DNA from: Gonapodya prolifera JEL478 | Taxonomy: Eukaryota > Monoblepharomycota > Monoblepharidomycetes > Monoblepharidales > Gonapodyaceae | Direction: 5' to 3' | Length of the DNA: 64,000 nt | Assembly (NCBI GenBank): GCA_001574975.1 | Contig: KQ965735.1 | Coordinates: forward strand, 200,204-264,203 | Part shown: piece after piece, positions 46,376-58,600 of the stretch | How positions within the stretch are numbered: the first letter of the stretch is position 1 | Layout of the letters: every line of letters begins with the position of its first letter | The notes under the pieces: generated by a model | The model's input: only the letters and a program-made list of their open reading frames with translations | Database searches by the model: none | What the model was told of the DNA's origin: nothing | Made by a program: the position numbers and the translations under genes

Positions 46376-48288
46376 GCGGGTCGGGGGCGGGTTTGGGACA
46401 CTGGTGCAGGCTGGGGAGGGGGAAGAGGTTGGGCGCAAGTGCACATGGACGTTGAGGGATACCGAGGGTGTATTTATTCGTTTGGGACATTGTAGACAGG
46501 TCGAATCAACATCTTGCATGTCGCAACACAAGATCATTTATACTAGCACACGCACACGGAAGGTTGTTCACCCCCTTATGACGGCAGGATATCGTATGCT
46601 CTTAAATCGGGTAACAAGAGTAAACGCCGTGAACTCGGACAAATGGAAGGTGATGACGGCAGAAAAAAAAAGGCGTGAAGCTTGAAGGAAGGATCTGAAC
46701 ATCCGCTCTAAGTATTGCCACTCTTACATTTGCACTCTACTTCAAATTCTAAATGTAGAACAGACAACATAAAACTACATATATTGCCAGGCCCAACGAC
46801 CAGAGAACGAGAGGACAAAAGCACGTCTGCAATCGGACCGCAGTCAAACGCCTTCCCACAGACCGAAGTCCGGGTCTGCCATTCCTTCCCATCACCGCAG
46901 TGAATTTATTTGCGGAGCGCACTCCGCTGTCGGAAAATGTGGCAAGCAGCAACGCAGTTCTTGACGTCCTGAAATCAGAAAGTTGTTAATGCCGGTTACA
47001 GAATGCGAGAGCTAAGGATGGTGCGAGCTCTCCAGTATATCTCGTTGCATGAAACACTGGATGGCATCAGCTAAGCCAGTGGAATGTGATGAGCAGATAA
47101 GATATTCCTGGGTCGATATGTAGCTCCGGTCAAATCAAGAAAAACTGTTTACGTCGTTCAAAGATACCAAAACTGCAAGAACATGCCGTCCAATTCAAAA
47201 AGGTGAGCGTGTACATGATTTCGAATCGTCCAATTCGGCAAGATTCCGCACCGCTCTTCAAGCGACACAGAAATCTGGTTGGATATAATGGTTCGAAAAA
47301 GAATGTGTTTTGGGAACTAGGCAGCTCTTCGGTCTTAGAACGTCCCTAGAGTGCCACCGCGTTTTGACCAGCAGTGGAATCCAGAGCACTGCGTGTTGTA
47401 TCACGATTCTGCGGCAAAACCTTCTCATTGCCAACATATCCACAGAGGGGCGAGAAATCTGTGAGACTCCCTCATGACACTGTTCACCGACACCCCATGA
47501 GGCATCAATGCGGAGGTTTTTAGCGCTCTGGCGCATCCTCAAAGACCCACCGCGTATAAGGTCGTGGTTGTGCGGTCGAAACCAAGCCAAATAGTCAGCA
47601 CGCTCTTTGAAAACCACTTATGATCATCTTCCGGAACGGCTGACTGCTCGGGTTCGCACAGCGTGACAGCGAAGCGTCCGGAACGAAACCGCAGAGACCC
47701 GTGACTCCGTACTCCAACGAGAATGAGTTTGGACCGAGACCTCCCATCGCGTCCGTAGTCCCGCTCCAATCTCCTGTGTCTCAGGACTCACAAACATATG
47801 GTCGCCAATTGTGGAGTGTCACGGCCCTCTGTCCAGCTCCCCTGTTGGAGGAAGTCTTGGTAAGGCGCCATCAAACTTGGAGTAGAGAGTCTGGTACTAC
47901 CATTTTTGAGGGAATGATTCACTGGGGAGATGCCTGGAGACGTTCGCTGTCTGCGGAAGTGATGGAGGGTAGTCGCGCGACCACAGGCCCAGACTTCCCA
48001 TGAAATTTCACCGAGTTGATAATTCTACCCAGATCTGAAAAACCGAAAGGAATGATATGTATTGATGCACCATTCCCATGCCACGTTTTTTCCCAACCCA
48101 GGTGTTCCTTTTCCACAAAACATGCCTCGGAAAACATTAAAAGATTTCTCGGAAATCCCTCAAAGACTTGGGAGGTGTTCTGAGTTTGTCAGCGTGTTGC
48201 CATTGCAGTGTGTGAACACGTAAGTTTAGCCGAGCTATGGCCATGAGGCCGCAGGTTCTCCTTAGACCCACGCACAACGCAACACTCA
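46376..48288. other. 1.9-kb stretch without a confident gene
   Basis: No gene here can be modelled with confidence. On the minus strand, after a TTTCAG acceptor at about 46971, a short frame reads DVKNCVAACHIFRQRSALRK and stops, which looks like a terminal exon. Upstream, another open piece reads HSTGLADAIQCFMQRDIL. They do not join cleanly, and no family was recognised. Longer open frames at 47.25-47.77 kb lack an ATG at their heads. The last few hundred bases should contain the promoter of the dioxygenase gene. Confidence 0.4.
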
Positions 48289-49563
48289 ATGCATCCCACC
48301 GTCCGCACCCTCGCAGAGCTAGACCTCGTCCGCGAAGACCTTGCCCGCGACGGGTACGCTGCGGTCCAGGCCGTGCCCGATTCAGACCGACTCCAGCACC
48401 TTCGCGATGGATTCTGGGACTGGCTGGAGCACTTCGACCCCGCGATCAAGAGGAACGACCCGCGCACATGGGACTCGCCCAACGGGCCGACCTCGTTCTA
48501 TGGGATATTGCACGGGTATGGGATCAGCCATGCCCAGTTTTTGTGGGATTTGAGAACGGACGAAAAAGTGGGGAAGGTGTTTGCGGAGTTGTGGGGGACG
48601 GACAAACTGTTGGTGTCCTTTGATGGAGCGTGTTTCAGTGAGTAGAGGTACGAAGCGAGGACACCGGGGCCTTAGCGCTGCTAGGCGCTGACTGAGGACT
48701 CTTTCGCGGAACAAACCCGAGGCCTAGGCGTGATAGCGCTGACCGAGGCTGTGCGCCGGAGGCGAATAGACCGTCGGGTGGACGGTGGGCTATGGTTCTA
48801 TGGTTGATCCGCATCCTGCCCGTCAGTGCAACCACCCGAGTACTTCCGCAACAAATGGAAACGGTTCAGCTCGTGGGCCCACATCGACCAGCCGCGGGAT
48901 AAATCCGGCTTGCACTGCTACCAGGGCCTTGTGACACTCTACGACGCCAACGAGCAGGACGGCGGGCTTGTCGTGTGGCGGGGGAGCCACACCAAAGTGA
49001 CGGAAGCACTGGGTACCGCCACGGTGTTTGACGAGGACTATGAGGGGCTGGAACGGGTTTGCAAGATGAAAGGGTGCGAGAGGGTCAAGTTGTGCGGACC
49101 GGTGAGTTGACTTGGTCGTCTGCGGGTTGTTCTTGGTGGCACTCATATGCCCCCGCTCCCCCACCACGCGGCTCCGTGCACTTTCTCTAGGCGGGTACGT
49201 TGTTTCTGTGGGACTCCCGCACCGTCCACTGCAACGCCGCGCCCGACCCGAAGCGGCACCTCGAGGAGCCAATCCCACGCATGGTTGGATACGTCTGCAT
49301 GCTGCCCAGGGCCGTGGCGACTGAAGAGAACCTGCACCGAAAGGCCGTGGCTTTCGAGAACATGTGGGGGCACGGGCACGATCCATGCGCGTCCGCCGGG
49401 TAAGTTGTCGGGTTGTTGATTGATGTGTGTGGTTTGTGGAGATGACGACTGGGTCCACCTTAGGAGCAGCACGTTCAAGAGAGGGCCGATGAAGACGCAG
49501 CGACCGGTGGTTTCGTATCGGGGGCTGCAACTGGCGGGGATTGAAAGCTATGACGACGACTGA
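48289..49563 (+). CDS. phytanoyl-CoA dioxygenase-like (PhyH) Fe(II)/2-oxoglutarate oxygenase
   Basis: The ATG at 48289 starts MHPTVRTLAELDLVREDLAR and DGYAAVQAVPDSDRLQHLRD. Later exons give FYGILHGYGISHAQFLWDLR and, after an intron near 48640-48815, WKRFSSWAHIDQPRDKSGLH. The HID is the HxD iron-binding pair, and the distal histidine is in LFLWDSRTVHCN, followed by candidate 2-oxoglutarate-binding arginines in PKRHLEEPIPRMVGY. The last exon ends QLAGIESYDDD. The fold is that of PhyH-family oxygenases, which hydroxylate varied small molecules and lipids; the substrate cannot be read from sequence. No peroxisomal C-terminal tripeptide is present. The gene is convergent with the 4CL-like gene, 149 bp away. 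Confidence 0.85.
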
Positions 49564-49712
49564 TACTGCTGTCTGGTCACTTGAGTGTCCATTGGGGTTC
49601 TGAAATGATAAGATTTGCTCGTATTCCAAGCACAGGCGTCTTGCCTTTAAATTACATCAAATGTTTGCACGTGTACAAAAACGGTATAGATAGGTGCTTC
49701 ATGGTGCGCTTT

Positions 49713-52262
49713 TCACAGCTTGGCGCTCTTCTCGGCGGCCCATTCCTTCTTGGCCTGGTCTCGCAAGTACCGTCTAAGGATCTTGCCAGAGGGACTCTTG
49801 GGGACAGACTCGACAAACTTGATGCCCCCGTCGAGCCATTTGTGACGCGCTGTTGGACCAAAGTACGTGGTAAGACCAAGTCGACAGAAGGGCAAAGGTA
49901 GAGACGTACCGAGGTGCTTGGACACGTGCTTGTAAATGCTATCCCTGGTACCGTTACTGCTGTCAACGTTCTTGATTCACGAAGTAAGATTAGGAACCCG
50001 CCTTCCTCAAACCACCCCAAACGTTTGACTCACTGCGTGCAGCACAACGTAGGCGCGGGGAAGTTCTCCCGACCGCTCGTCGGGAACTTGAACGACGCAA
50101 GAATCGGCAACGGCGGGGTGGCCGAGGAGAACGGCCTCGAGCTCAGCGGGGGCGACCTGGAGACCCTTCACTTTGATGAGCTCTTTGATGCGGTCCTTGA
50201 TTTGAAGATGGCCGTCCGGTTCGAACACGCCAATGTCGCCTGCACGCGGTCACGTTGAGAGTCTGAAAATCCCAGATCAACGAGTGATTCGAAAACATAC
50301 CAGTGTGAAGGAACCCGTCCGCGTCATAAGTCTCGGCAGTCGCCTTAGCGTTGTTCAAGTATCCGAGGGTGATGTTCCTGTGGAGCAACTACCATTACAA
50401 CGACTGTGTTGGGCGATATGACTTTGCCACCACTCACGGCCCGCGAACAAGAAGCTCTCCCTCCTCTCCCACTCCGACCACACGACCAGTGTCTGGGTCA
50501 ACAAGTTTGACCTCCTGGCTCTGAAGACGGACGATGACGCGTGAGAAAAACCGGATCAAGCATACGGTAGAAACTCGTATTCTCACAGGCAAAATAATTC
50601 CAACCGAGCTCTCACGGTTTCCAGGCATAGGGCTGTTGGTGACGGCCACGCAGGACTCAGTCATCTGACAAAGCAAAGTCGTTTAGCACGAGACCTCTGG
50701 CAGTCGTGCGATATGACCACTCACACCCCATCCCTGAACAAGGTGCCAGTTCTTAAGCGTTTTGCGCTTCTGCAGCTGTACGACACTCTCCCAAGGCAAG
50801 GGCGCAGCCGCGGAGTAGATGCAGCGCACGGCCGTGAGGTCGTACTTGTCCACGAGGGGGCTTTGGGCCAAGAAAAGGACGAGGGGCGGGACGAGGTAGA
50901 GGATGGAGCACTTGTACTTTTGGCAAGCCTCCAGGAACACAACGGGCTCAAACTTTTGGAAAATGACGGTCAAGCATCCACGAAAGATGTTGTAGTGTAG
51001 GAAGTACACGATGCCGTAGATGCTAACATCAAGGTTGTACTCGTTAACTCGACACCACCGCGGACCAGAAACAGCCTCGCAACTCACTGGTACATGGGAA
51101 GCACCGCTGTGCACGATGGCGTGGGGTTCGCCTTGGTCTCCTCCCGGTCGAACAGCTCGAGCTGGGTGATGTTGGCCACGACGTTGGTGTGGGAAATCAT
51201 GACACTTGATTTGAATCGTTCGTGAGCTCCATTGATCACGGCGGAAAATCACAAAAGGTCTATTTTCGCTCACCCTTTGGACCGACCGGTGGTTCCCGAA
51301 CTGTAGGCCAAGATGGCAACTCGCTTCTTGGCCTCTGCGCCCAAGCGGAACGCAGGGAGGGGGGCCTTGCCCTGTTTCCTCTTGGCGCCCCACTCGGCAA
51401 GGAGCTCCCACACGGTGGGGATGGCCTTCTGCTCGGGGTCCTTGTCGTCCCTGGAGAAGAGGATGAGCTTGTCCTTGTTGATCCCCGCGGTTTTGCCGGC
51501 GCGAACGGCAAGAGCGAACACGTTGGGGTGAGTAAAGAGGACAGATGCAGAGGAGTCGGTGAGTTGGTGGACGAGCTCCTCTTCGGTATCTGTAATGGGT
51601 GAGAGGTTAAGGAATGTGTGAGATGATGTAACTCATCGAGAGCCTTACAAGTGTGCTAGTTTTTAGAAATCAGGAGTTCGCGGTTAGATTCGGAAATCCC
51701 TGGCAAGATGGGCGTACTATTGCTCACGTTGTTTGTGGTTGTGATTCCGCCCACTCTAAGAGGTGCCAAAAAGGCCAATGGGTAGGCCACTGCCACCAAA
51801 TGAATGCAATTGTAAAAAAAGGCCGCCCGCAAAGGTTTCTTATGTCAACTCACGATCGTTTGGAGAGAAGATTCCAACAACTGATCCCTCCTTGACACCA
51901 AATCGTCCAACAAGGGCGGCTGCCAAATCTTCACACAAGCCCTTGAGAGCGTCGTGTGAGATTGTCTTTCCAGTGAGAGAGTCCACATAGGCAGTTCGAC
52001 CGACACGGTGGGAGGGCAACTTTTTCGGGAACAAAAAGCTGAAGATCTGGGAGGGGGGGACGTTAGTGCGATGAGGGGGTGGCAGGGCAAATCAGCACAG
52101 CGACGCCTCCCACTGTGAAGACACTTGTATCGTCCGAACGATGATCCCCATGGCATCGATTCCGAGAGGTCCTGCTCCAGTGAACGAGCTCCTGTCCCCC
52201 AAGGAACTCACATCGATGTCGGGGATGGTAACGTCCGGGAACGACGATTTGAAAATTGTCAT
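49713..52262 (-). CDS. 4-coumarate-CoA ligase-like acyl-CoA synthetase, peroxisomal
   Basis: The ATG at 52262 opens MTIFKSSFPDVTIPDID, and later exons give FPKKLPSHRVGRTAYVDSLT, GVKEGSVVGIFSPND and the adenylate-forming loop ILAYSSGTTGRSKG. Further on are YKCSILYLVPPLVLFLAQSP and WHLVQGWGMTESCVAVTNSP, the NITLGYLNNAKATAETYDAD motif, GHLQIKDRIKELIKVKGLQV and the C-terminal catalytic lysine region PKSPSGKILRRYLRDQA. The protein ends KSAKL; AKL is a PTS1-type peroxisomal import tripeptide. Fungal 4CL-like enzymes with PTS1 activate fatty or aromatic acids as CoA thioesters through an acyl-AMP intermediate. At least eight introns of ordinary size are present. The substrate is not determined. Confidence 0.92.
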
Positions 52263-52614
52263 GATGGCGATTGATTGGGGTTCGGGTGAGTGGATGGAGT
52301 TGGGATTGGGAGAATCTGAAAAGGAGGCAGTGGAAACCGGAGCTTTTGACGGGGAAGTAATCTTCGGCTGCTACGCCGTTGCGGGTCATCAACAACTCCT
52401 CCCGGCCTTCTCATCCCTCCCTTTCTAACAATTGACGAATTCCTTCCGATTGTTAGAAAGGGAACACAAAAAGACAGCGACTATACACTAAGCAAGAGAA
52501 GAAGAAGACCGGACGAAGGTCCCGATGACGCCCAGAAAAGCTTCCGGAGAGTTTGTGACGTCCCTTCCTCGTTGCTTTGGTTACTGAGGTCACCCGATAC
52601 TTCTACCGCTCACG
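52263..52614. promoter_or_regulatory. divergent promoter region, 4CL-like / UBR1
   Basis: A 352-bp spacer between divergent starts. It contains a perfect 15-bp inverted repeat (52418-52432 and 52449-52463), listed separately. No TATA box was noticed. Confidence 0.45.
52418..52463. repeat. perfect 15-bp inverted repeat with 16-bp loop
   Basis: TCCCTTTCTAACAAT at 52418-52432 is exactly repeated in reverse complement, ATTGTTAGAAAGGGA, at 52449-52463. It could form a hairpin or be a palindromic protein-binding site. It lies between two divergent genes. Confidence 0.85.
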
Positions 52615-55600
52615 ATGGACGCGGGCAGTGGCTTGGATGCGGCACCCGTCTCAGAAAACAATCCATCAGCCACACCCGAGGAAGGGTTTGACGACGCCCT
52701 GTGGCAGTTCCTGACATCGTTTCCTCAGGAGATCATCACGGCACCCAGAATCCTTCGAGCGAGAACTCAGCCGCAGGAAAACTCTGCCACGGTGCTGCCT
52801 CTGTCTCCAGAATCACGGCAGAGGGTGTTTTTGCGCCTGGACAGCGCGCTTTGCGGTGGATGCGAATCAGACCAGGACCGTACTGCTCTCCTCGGTGAGG
52901 GCGATGGAAGCAAGACAGCAGACAGCAGGAAGGGAAAGAGTCCCCGTGAAAGTGATGGGGGAAGCAGGGGAGGGAGCAAAAAGATCAGACGCAATTCGCC
53001 ACCTCCAAACATGCAATCGGCAGTCCTCCCCGAACCCTCGTCCGCGGACGCCGGGAACACTGAGGCTGATAACGATGATATGTGGGTCGACGATGACGAC
53101 GACGAGACTGAGTCGGACTCGGAGCAAGATCAAGCGTCCGATGACGAGGACATTGTTGGGGCCGAGTACTCAAGCGCGCATCGCGGCAAAGTTTGCGGGT
53201 ACGTAGGGAGGCGAGGCTGTCCGGCGGAGGTAGATGATCCTTGCGCGAAGCGCGAATGATGGGAGAGTCATGATTCGTGGAGACATAAACCATTCGAAAA
53301 CATTCCACGTCTGGCATCCCTCATCTTACTCCAATTACCCATTGCTAAAATCTTTCGTCTCATCATAGCCACGTCTTCCGCAAGGGCGAGGCCATCTACC
53401 GGTGCCGGACCTGCTCGCTCGACGAAACGTGCGTCCTTTGCCTTGCCTGTTTCCGCTCCACCCACCCATCATTCGACCCCGCGACCGCATCGCACGAGTA
53501 CAACTTCTCCATCTCGCGGGGCGGCGGTGGATATTGCGACTGCGGCGACCCGGAAGCGTGGCGAGTCCCTCTTGCATGCCAGTATCATTCCCCTACCGCA
53601 CCGGGCTCGGGCTCTTCGTCCGACGCGGACCCCCAGAACGCCCAACTTCCCGAAAGAGGCGCGATTCCGCCGCACATCCTGTCCGCCATTCGATCCACAA
53701 TGTCCACAACGCTCGACTTCATCCTTCTCAGCTTCCTCGCCGCCCCCGCCCACCCGCCTGCACCGCCACGCAGCGCCGACGCCGTCGCTGCCGCGCTTGC
53801 TCGTGCGCGGGAGCGGCCCGTTTGGCTGGCTGCCGGAGGGTCGCCCCGAGCCGATGAGGATGGAGAGCAGAAAGAGGAAGTGGCCCTGGTTCTCTGGAAC
53901 GACGAGGAGCACAGTTTCGATGTGGTCATTGACGCGATCAGAAGGGCGCTCGGAGTGGATGCGGCGAGAGCGCGCGATCTTACGGTGGAAGTTGACAAAG
54001 TGGTGAGCCCTCATGTGTGCCTATTGAGAAACTTTTCGCGCTCGTCCGCTCACCACCATCCCGACCGTTACTCCAGGGACGATCCATCCTTCTTCACTCC
54101 TCTCGCCCCAACGTCGTCTACACCTCCTCCCGACCTCTCACTCGCGTCCGCCTCACCGTCACCGCCCATCCGCTCCGCCTCGTCATCCTCGAGGAGGTTG
54201 GCGCCCTTTGCCTGACATGGCTTCTCCGTACCGTCAATCGGGCGGCCAAAGGACCTTGGGGCGCAGAGCTTCGCACGGCGCTGTGCGAGGCGCTGCTCAA
54301 GCACGGGAGGCGGACGGTGGTGGAAGGGATGCCGCATGAGGTGCAGGAGTGGGCAGGGGAGGTCGGATGGGAAGGACTGGACGGAACCGCCCAAGAGAGC
54401 CAGGCAGCTGGCTCGTCGGCGAGTGGGCCAGGATCCTCGGGTGTCCCGGCGGAATATTCTCTGCAGGCCGTAGACACCGACATCGTGCCCTTGGAGCCGC
54501 CCCGCGCCGTACCGCTTGTGGCGGACCCGAATGAAGCAGCGTGGGCAATGGACGACGTGGTGGAAATTGAGGACGACGATAACTCGGAGGTCTCAGAGGA
54601 CGACAATGACAATGCCGTCGTTGAGGTCGACATGGATGTCGATGGGGAAGGGGAGGATATGTTTTCCTCGGACGGAGAAAACCCGGCTGGAATGATGCAA
54701 GGTCTAACGCAGGCTATGCAGGAGCTGGTTGCAAACGCGATAGCGACAAATCTTCTGAACCGTGGTGCCTTGGGAGGTCAGGTTAACAACGCTGCCGACG
54801 GTGGAGGTTTGGCGCTGGGAAATGCTCAACAGAATAATGGTGGTGCTCAGGCTAATACAGTAGTGACGGTTCTCCCCGGAACTGCTGCGGGCAATGTGAC
54901 CGCCGAAGGTCCGCTCACAGCAGATGAGAATATCATGTTCCGTCCCGACGGTGCGAGGCCCCAACTTCGAGATCCATCGGAAGCCGCGGTCGATGGAACT
55001 GTGGGTGCTGCAACCGGGAACGTTGGGGCGGATGCGCATCCCAACCCAGCGAACGGACCGACAAACCCGACTGCGGACCCCGCATTGGTGGCTCAGCTCA
55101 TGGAACAAATTCAGCAAATCCTTGCAGGGCAACCTTCGGTCATTGAAGTGAACGAACGAGGTGAAGAGGTGGAGGTATTCACCGGGGGCATGGGTGTCGC
55201 CGTCGGCCCCAACGGCCAATTGGAAATGCAAGTGCTCCCTGCCCCTCAAGCCACTGCGATGCTTCAACAAGGAGTGGAGGATGCGCTTCTGCAGACTGCA
55301 ACTGCTCAGGAACAAGCTGAGGTGGACGAACCTAACGCAGCGGCTGCAGTAGCTACGGGTGGGACCGGTGGCTTTGTTCCTGCGATAGGACAGACACTTG
55401 CAGAGCGCTTTTTGGAGCAACTTGAAGGCCGTGATGGACGTGTGCAACCGCCTGCAGGCTGGAGCGGATTAGCTCAAGCGCAGAGTATCACTCCGCCGCC
55501 TGTACCACACAATCGCCCAATGGTGAGGCCTCGATTGGATTACTTCTTCAAAGTGGAACGGAACCTCCCGAAGAGTCTTCGAGACCTCTTGAGAGACTTG

Positions 55601-58600
55601 TTTATTCGAACTTTGATGATAGATGCGTGGTCAAAGAAAGACTTCGGTAAGCCGCCTATGTGCTATCCTGAAGTTCCAGCTATTAATGAAATCTTTGAAT
55701 AGGCTCTCGGTTTGCCAGCAACTACCTTCCGATTGCTCATTCTCACCTTTTCCTCGATCGGGAACCTGAGCATTCGATATTCCTGTTCTGTGTGCAACTT
55801 TTCACCGTTCCTTCGGTTGCTGAGCATCTCGTTTCCGACACGCGTGCGCTGTTCACCCTCACCAATGTCTTTAAAGCGTTCTACCTCAATGATGCGCTTC
55901 GTCAGGAACTTCCTCTTGATCCCGCCCGTGTTGCGACGTCATTCCAACTGGCGTTGACGCACCGTGCCCCGTGGTACCCGCCATTGCCCACGAAATCCAA
56001 TGTGATGAAATCAAAACGTACGAGTCATTTGTTTGCTGACTTGGAATACCTCTTGTCGGTGCCACCAGTCCGGAAAACTATCTTCCGACAGCGAGTTGAT
56101 GAATATTTTCCCTGGGTGCTTGACGCCCTGTGTGTATGGCAGGGGATGCACCCTCAAGCACGCAAGCTCGGCTCTCATGTTGATTACGAGGATCAGACCT
56201 GGGTGGATTCGTTCAGAGTTGCAATCTACGCGGGGAAGCTTGTTTGGGTGATTGGCGCGGCGGTAGCCCCGACGGGCGAGTACACTGTACCCTCGACGCT
56301 GCAAAATGATTACGAGCAGTGGAAAAAGGCGGTGAACATGACCATAGTTTGGTTGGATAAGTGGAGTCAGACTCAAGTCACAATGGACCCACTCGCTGGA
56401 GTTTGGGACCACATAATACCCACTTATGCCCAAATGGAAGCGTTTAGAATGCCGAACTTTACGATCGGGGGAGCTCTGGGCCAAGACAATCTCAAGTATA
56501 CCTCCAGCTATCACTATCCGGTCCATTGGCTCCTTGCAGAACTGCTCTCGGCATCCGCTTATTTTTTTAAAGACAGCATGACTTCAGGTGTCTCCCAAGC
56601 ACTTGCGCCTCCCTCGTGGACCGAGCTCCTACGTCTTCCTGAGGTGCCGTCTGCAGAAACCGAGACCCCCACTTGGGACGAGAGGTTGCATAGAATATTT
56701 GACTACACGATGAGAGTTCTGGTATTGTCAGGACAAGTGCGAGCCGGTTTGTGGGTTAGAAATGGCTGGTCTCTGATGGAACAAGATTCGAATTATCGCA
56801 GCCGAAATTTGCAAGAAGTGAGTCGTACCATCTTTTCAGGAAGAATTACCTGATGTGGGGCGATCATTTCCGCAGCTTGGCCGCGATCAAGATGTTTTTA
56901 TTCTTCAAACGTTCGCAGCGTGTCTTCCAGCATCCCGCTTCTTGGGATCACTTCTTCACCGTTACGGTCTGGCGGATTGGTTCGCTGGCAACCATAAAGC
57001 ATCTATCGGAGTGGAAATGGAGCCGCAACACCTCTCCACCATGGCTGAAGACATGCTGGAGTTGCTCATCGTCATTATCACCGAAAGAACAAAACTCGGC
57101 GGACAAAGTTGGGAGGAGCAAACTCGGAAGGAAATTGTTCACCAGTTGGCGCTTCACTGGAAAAAAGGTGGTGCAGGTGAGCGCTTCATGTTTGTTTTCC
57201 GCGTGTACCAAACAATGCACGTTTCTGCGGCAACTCTGTAGCACATTCCGAAATTTTGCGCACCATGTCTTCGAGGAACGAAGTGCTGGTGTACTCAATT
57301 TCTGCGAGCCGCGAAGATGTGATGCGGAATCAGGAGCGATACTTTGACCTGATTCTTGCGGAAGTCACAAACTTCAAGGAGCCCGAAGGCTCGAGGGAAG
57401 TTGGCCTATATGAGTTAAAGGAAGCATATTGGGGAGATGTTGACCCTTGGTTTTACAAGTATACGCGAAACCAAAGGCAAGAAGTGGAGGAAGTAAGTCT
57501 ACGTTACGCACAGCAGCACTTGTGGTGTTGAAGTTTCACGAATTGCATATCTATTTAGGCGCTGAAATCGCGACGCTCCAAGGAAACAAGTGACAGCGAT
57601 AGTACACTTGCTCGACTGCCTCGTCTTTTGGATTTACCAAGGGGAAGTTTGTATACCGGCATCTGCGACCTCGTACAATCAGAACTCTTCACTCAGATCC
57701 TGTATTTCTCTGTTTATAATGCAACCACCCGAATTCTTATGTCGGGTGTGAGAAGCAGGGTACCATCAGCGGAGTTCATTCTTGGCGCTGCCGGACATCT
57801 CTTGCTTATTGCTGTTGCAGAAGAGTCAGCAAAGAGTGTTCAATCGGAAAGCGTGGGAGCCAGAACGTCCTTTTTCGAATCGGCATTGACTCTCGTGTTC
57901 TCTGTTCCAGAGGAAGAGGGTGGTGCGAAGCGAACTCTTCTTGATCTACTGTTGGATGTTGTGGACCGAGGCGACCCAGCGAACTCTCAGAGTATCGATA
58001 CAACTCTGAAATCTGAAGTCCAGGAGATTCTCTCAACAGTTAAGGTTGCCCTAGAAGAATTTGGTCGCCTTGGCTCACCGAGCCTAAAGGCTAAACTTGA
58101 GCAATGGCGTAAGCACAAAGAAACTCGCTCTCAATTGGAAGATACCTTTGCAACACGGCATTCCGAAGAGAATGAGAAAAAAAAGGCGGCAGCCAAAGCA
58201 CGCCAAGCTGCAATCATGGCTCAGCTGAAGCAGCAGCAACAGAATTTCTCAAAGAAGTATGCTGATGATTTGGAACGTGTTGGAAATCCAAATGAGGATG
58301 ACGACGATGATGATGATATGGACACGTATGCTGACTCTAAGGCGGATGAACTGTCAGGAAAGACTTGGCACTTCCCCAGAGGGGATTGCATTGTCTGCCA
58401 GGTTGGGAAGCTTTGCAAACGTGAGACAAGCGTTGTCACTAATCCGATTTCCAACCTCTAGGAACCAGCAAACGAAGAAAGCAACATATATGGAATTCTA
58501 GGACTCATTCAAGTGTCATCTGCTGTTCGAACCCTTACCTGTGAGGATAAAACAACAGTAGCAACTCTCTTGGCTACACCGGATTCTCTAGATACGCCTG

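Noticed and set aside
47258-47769. Two overlapping open minus-strand frames
   Set aside because: Both start at non-ATG codons, show no family signature and are not joined by credible introns.
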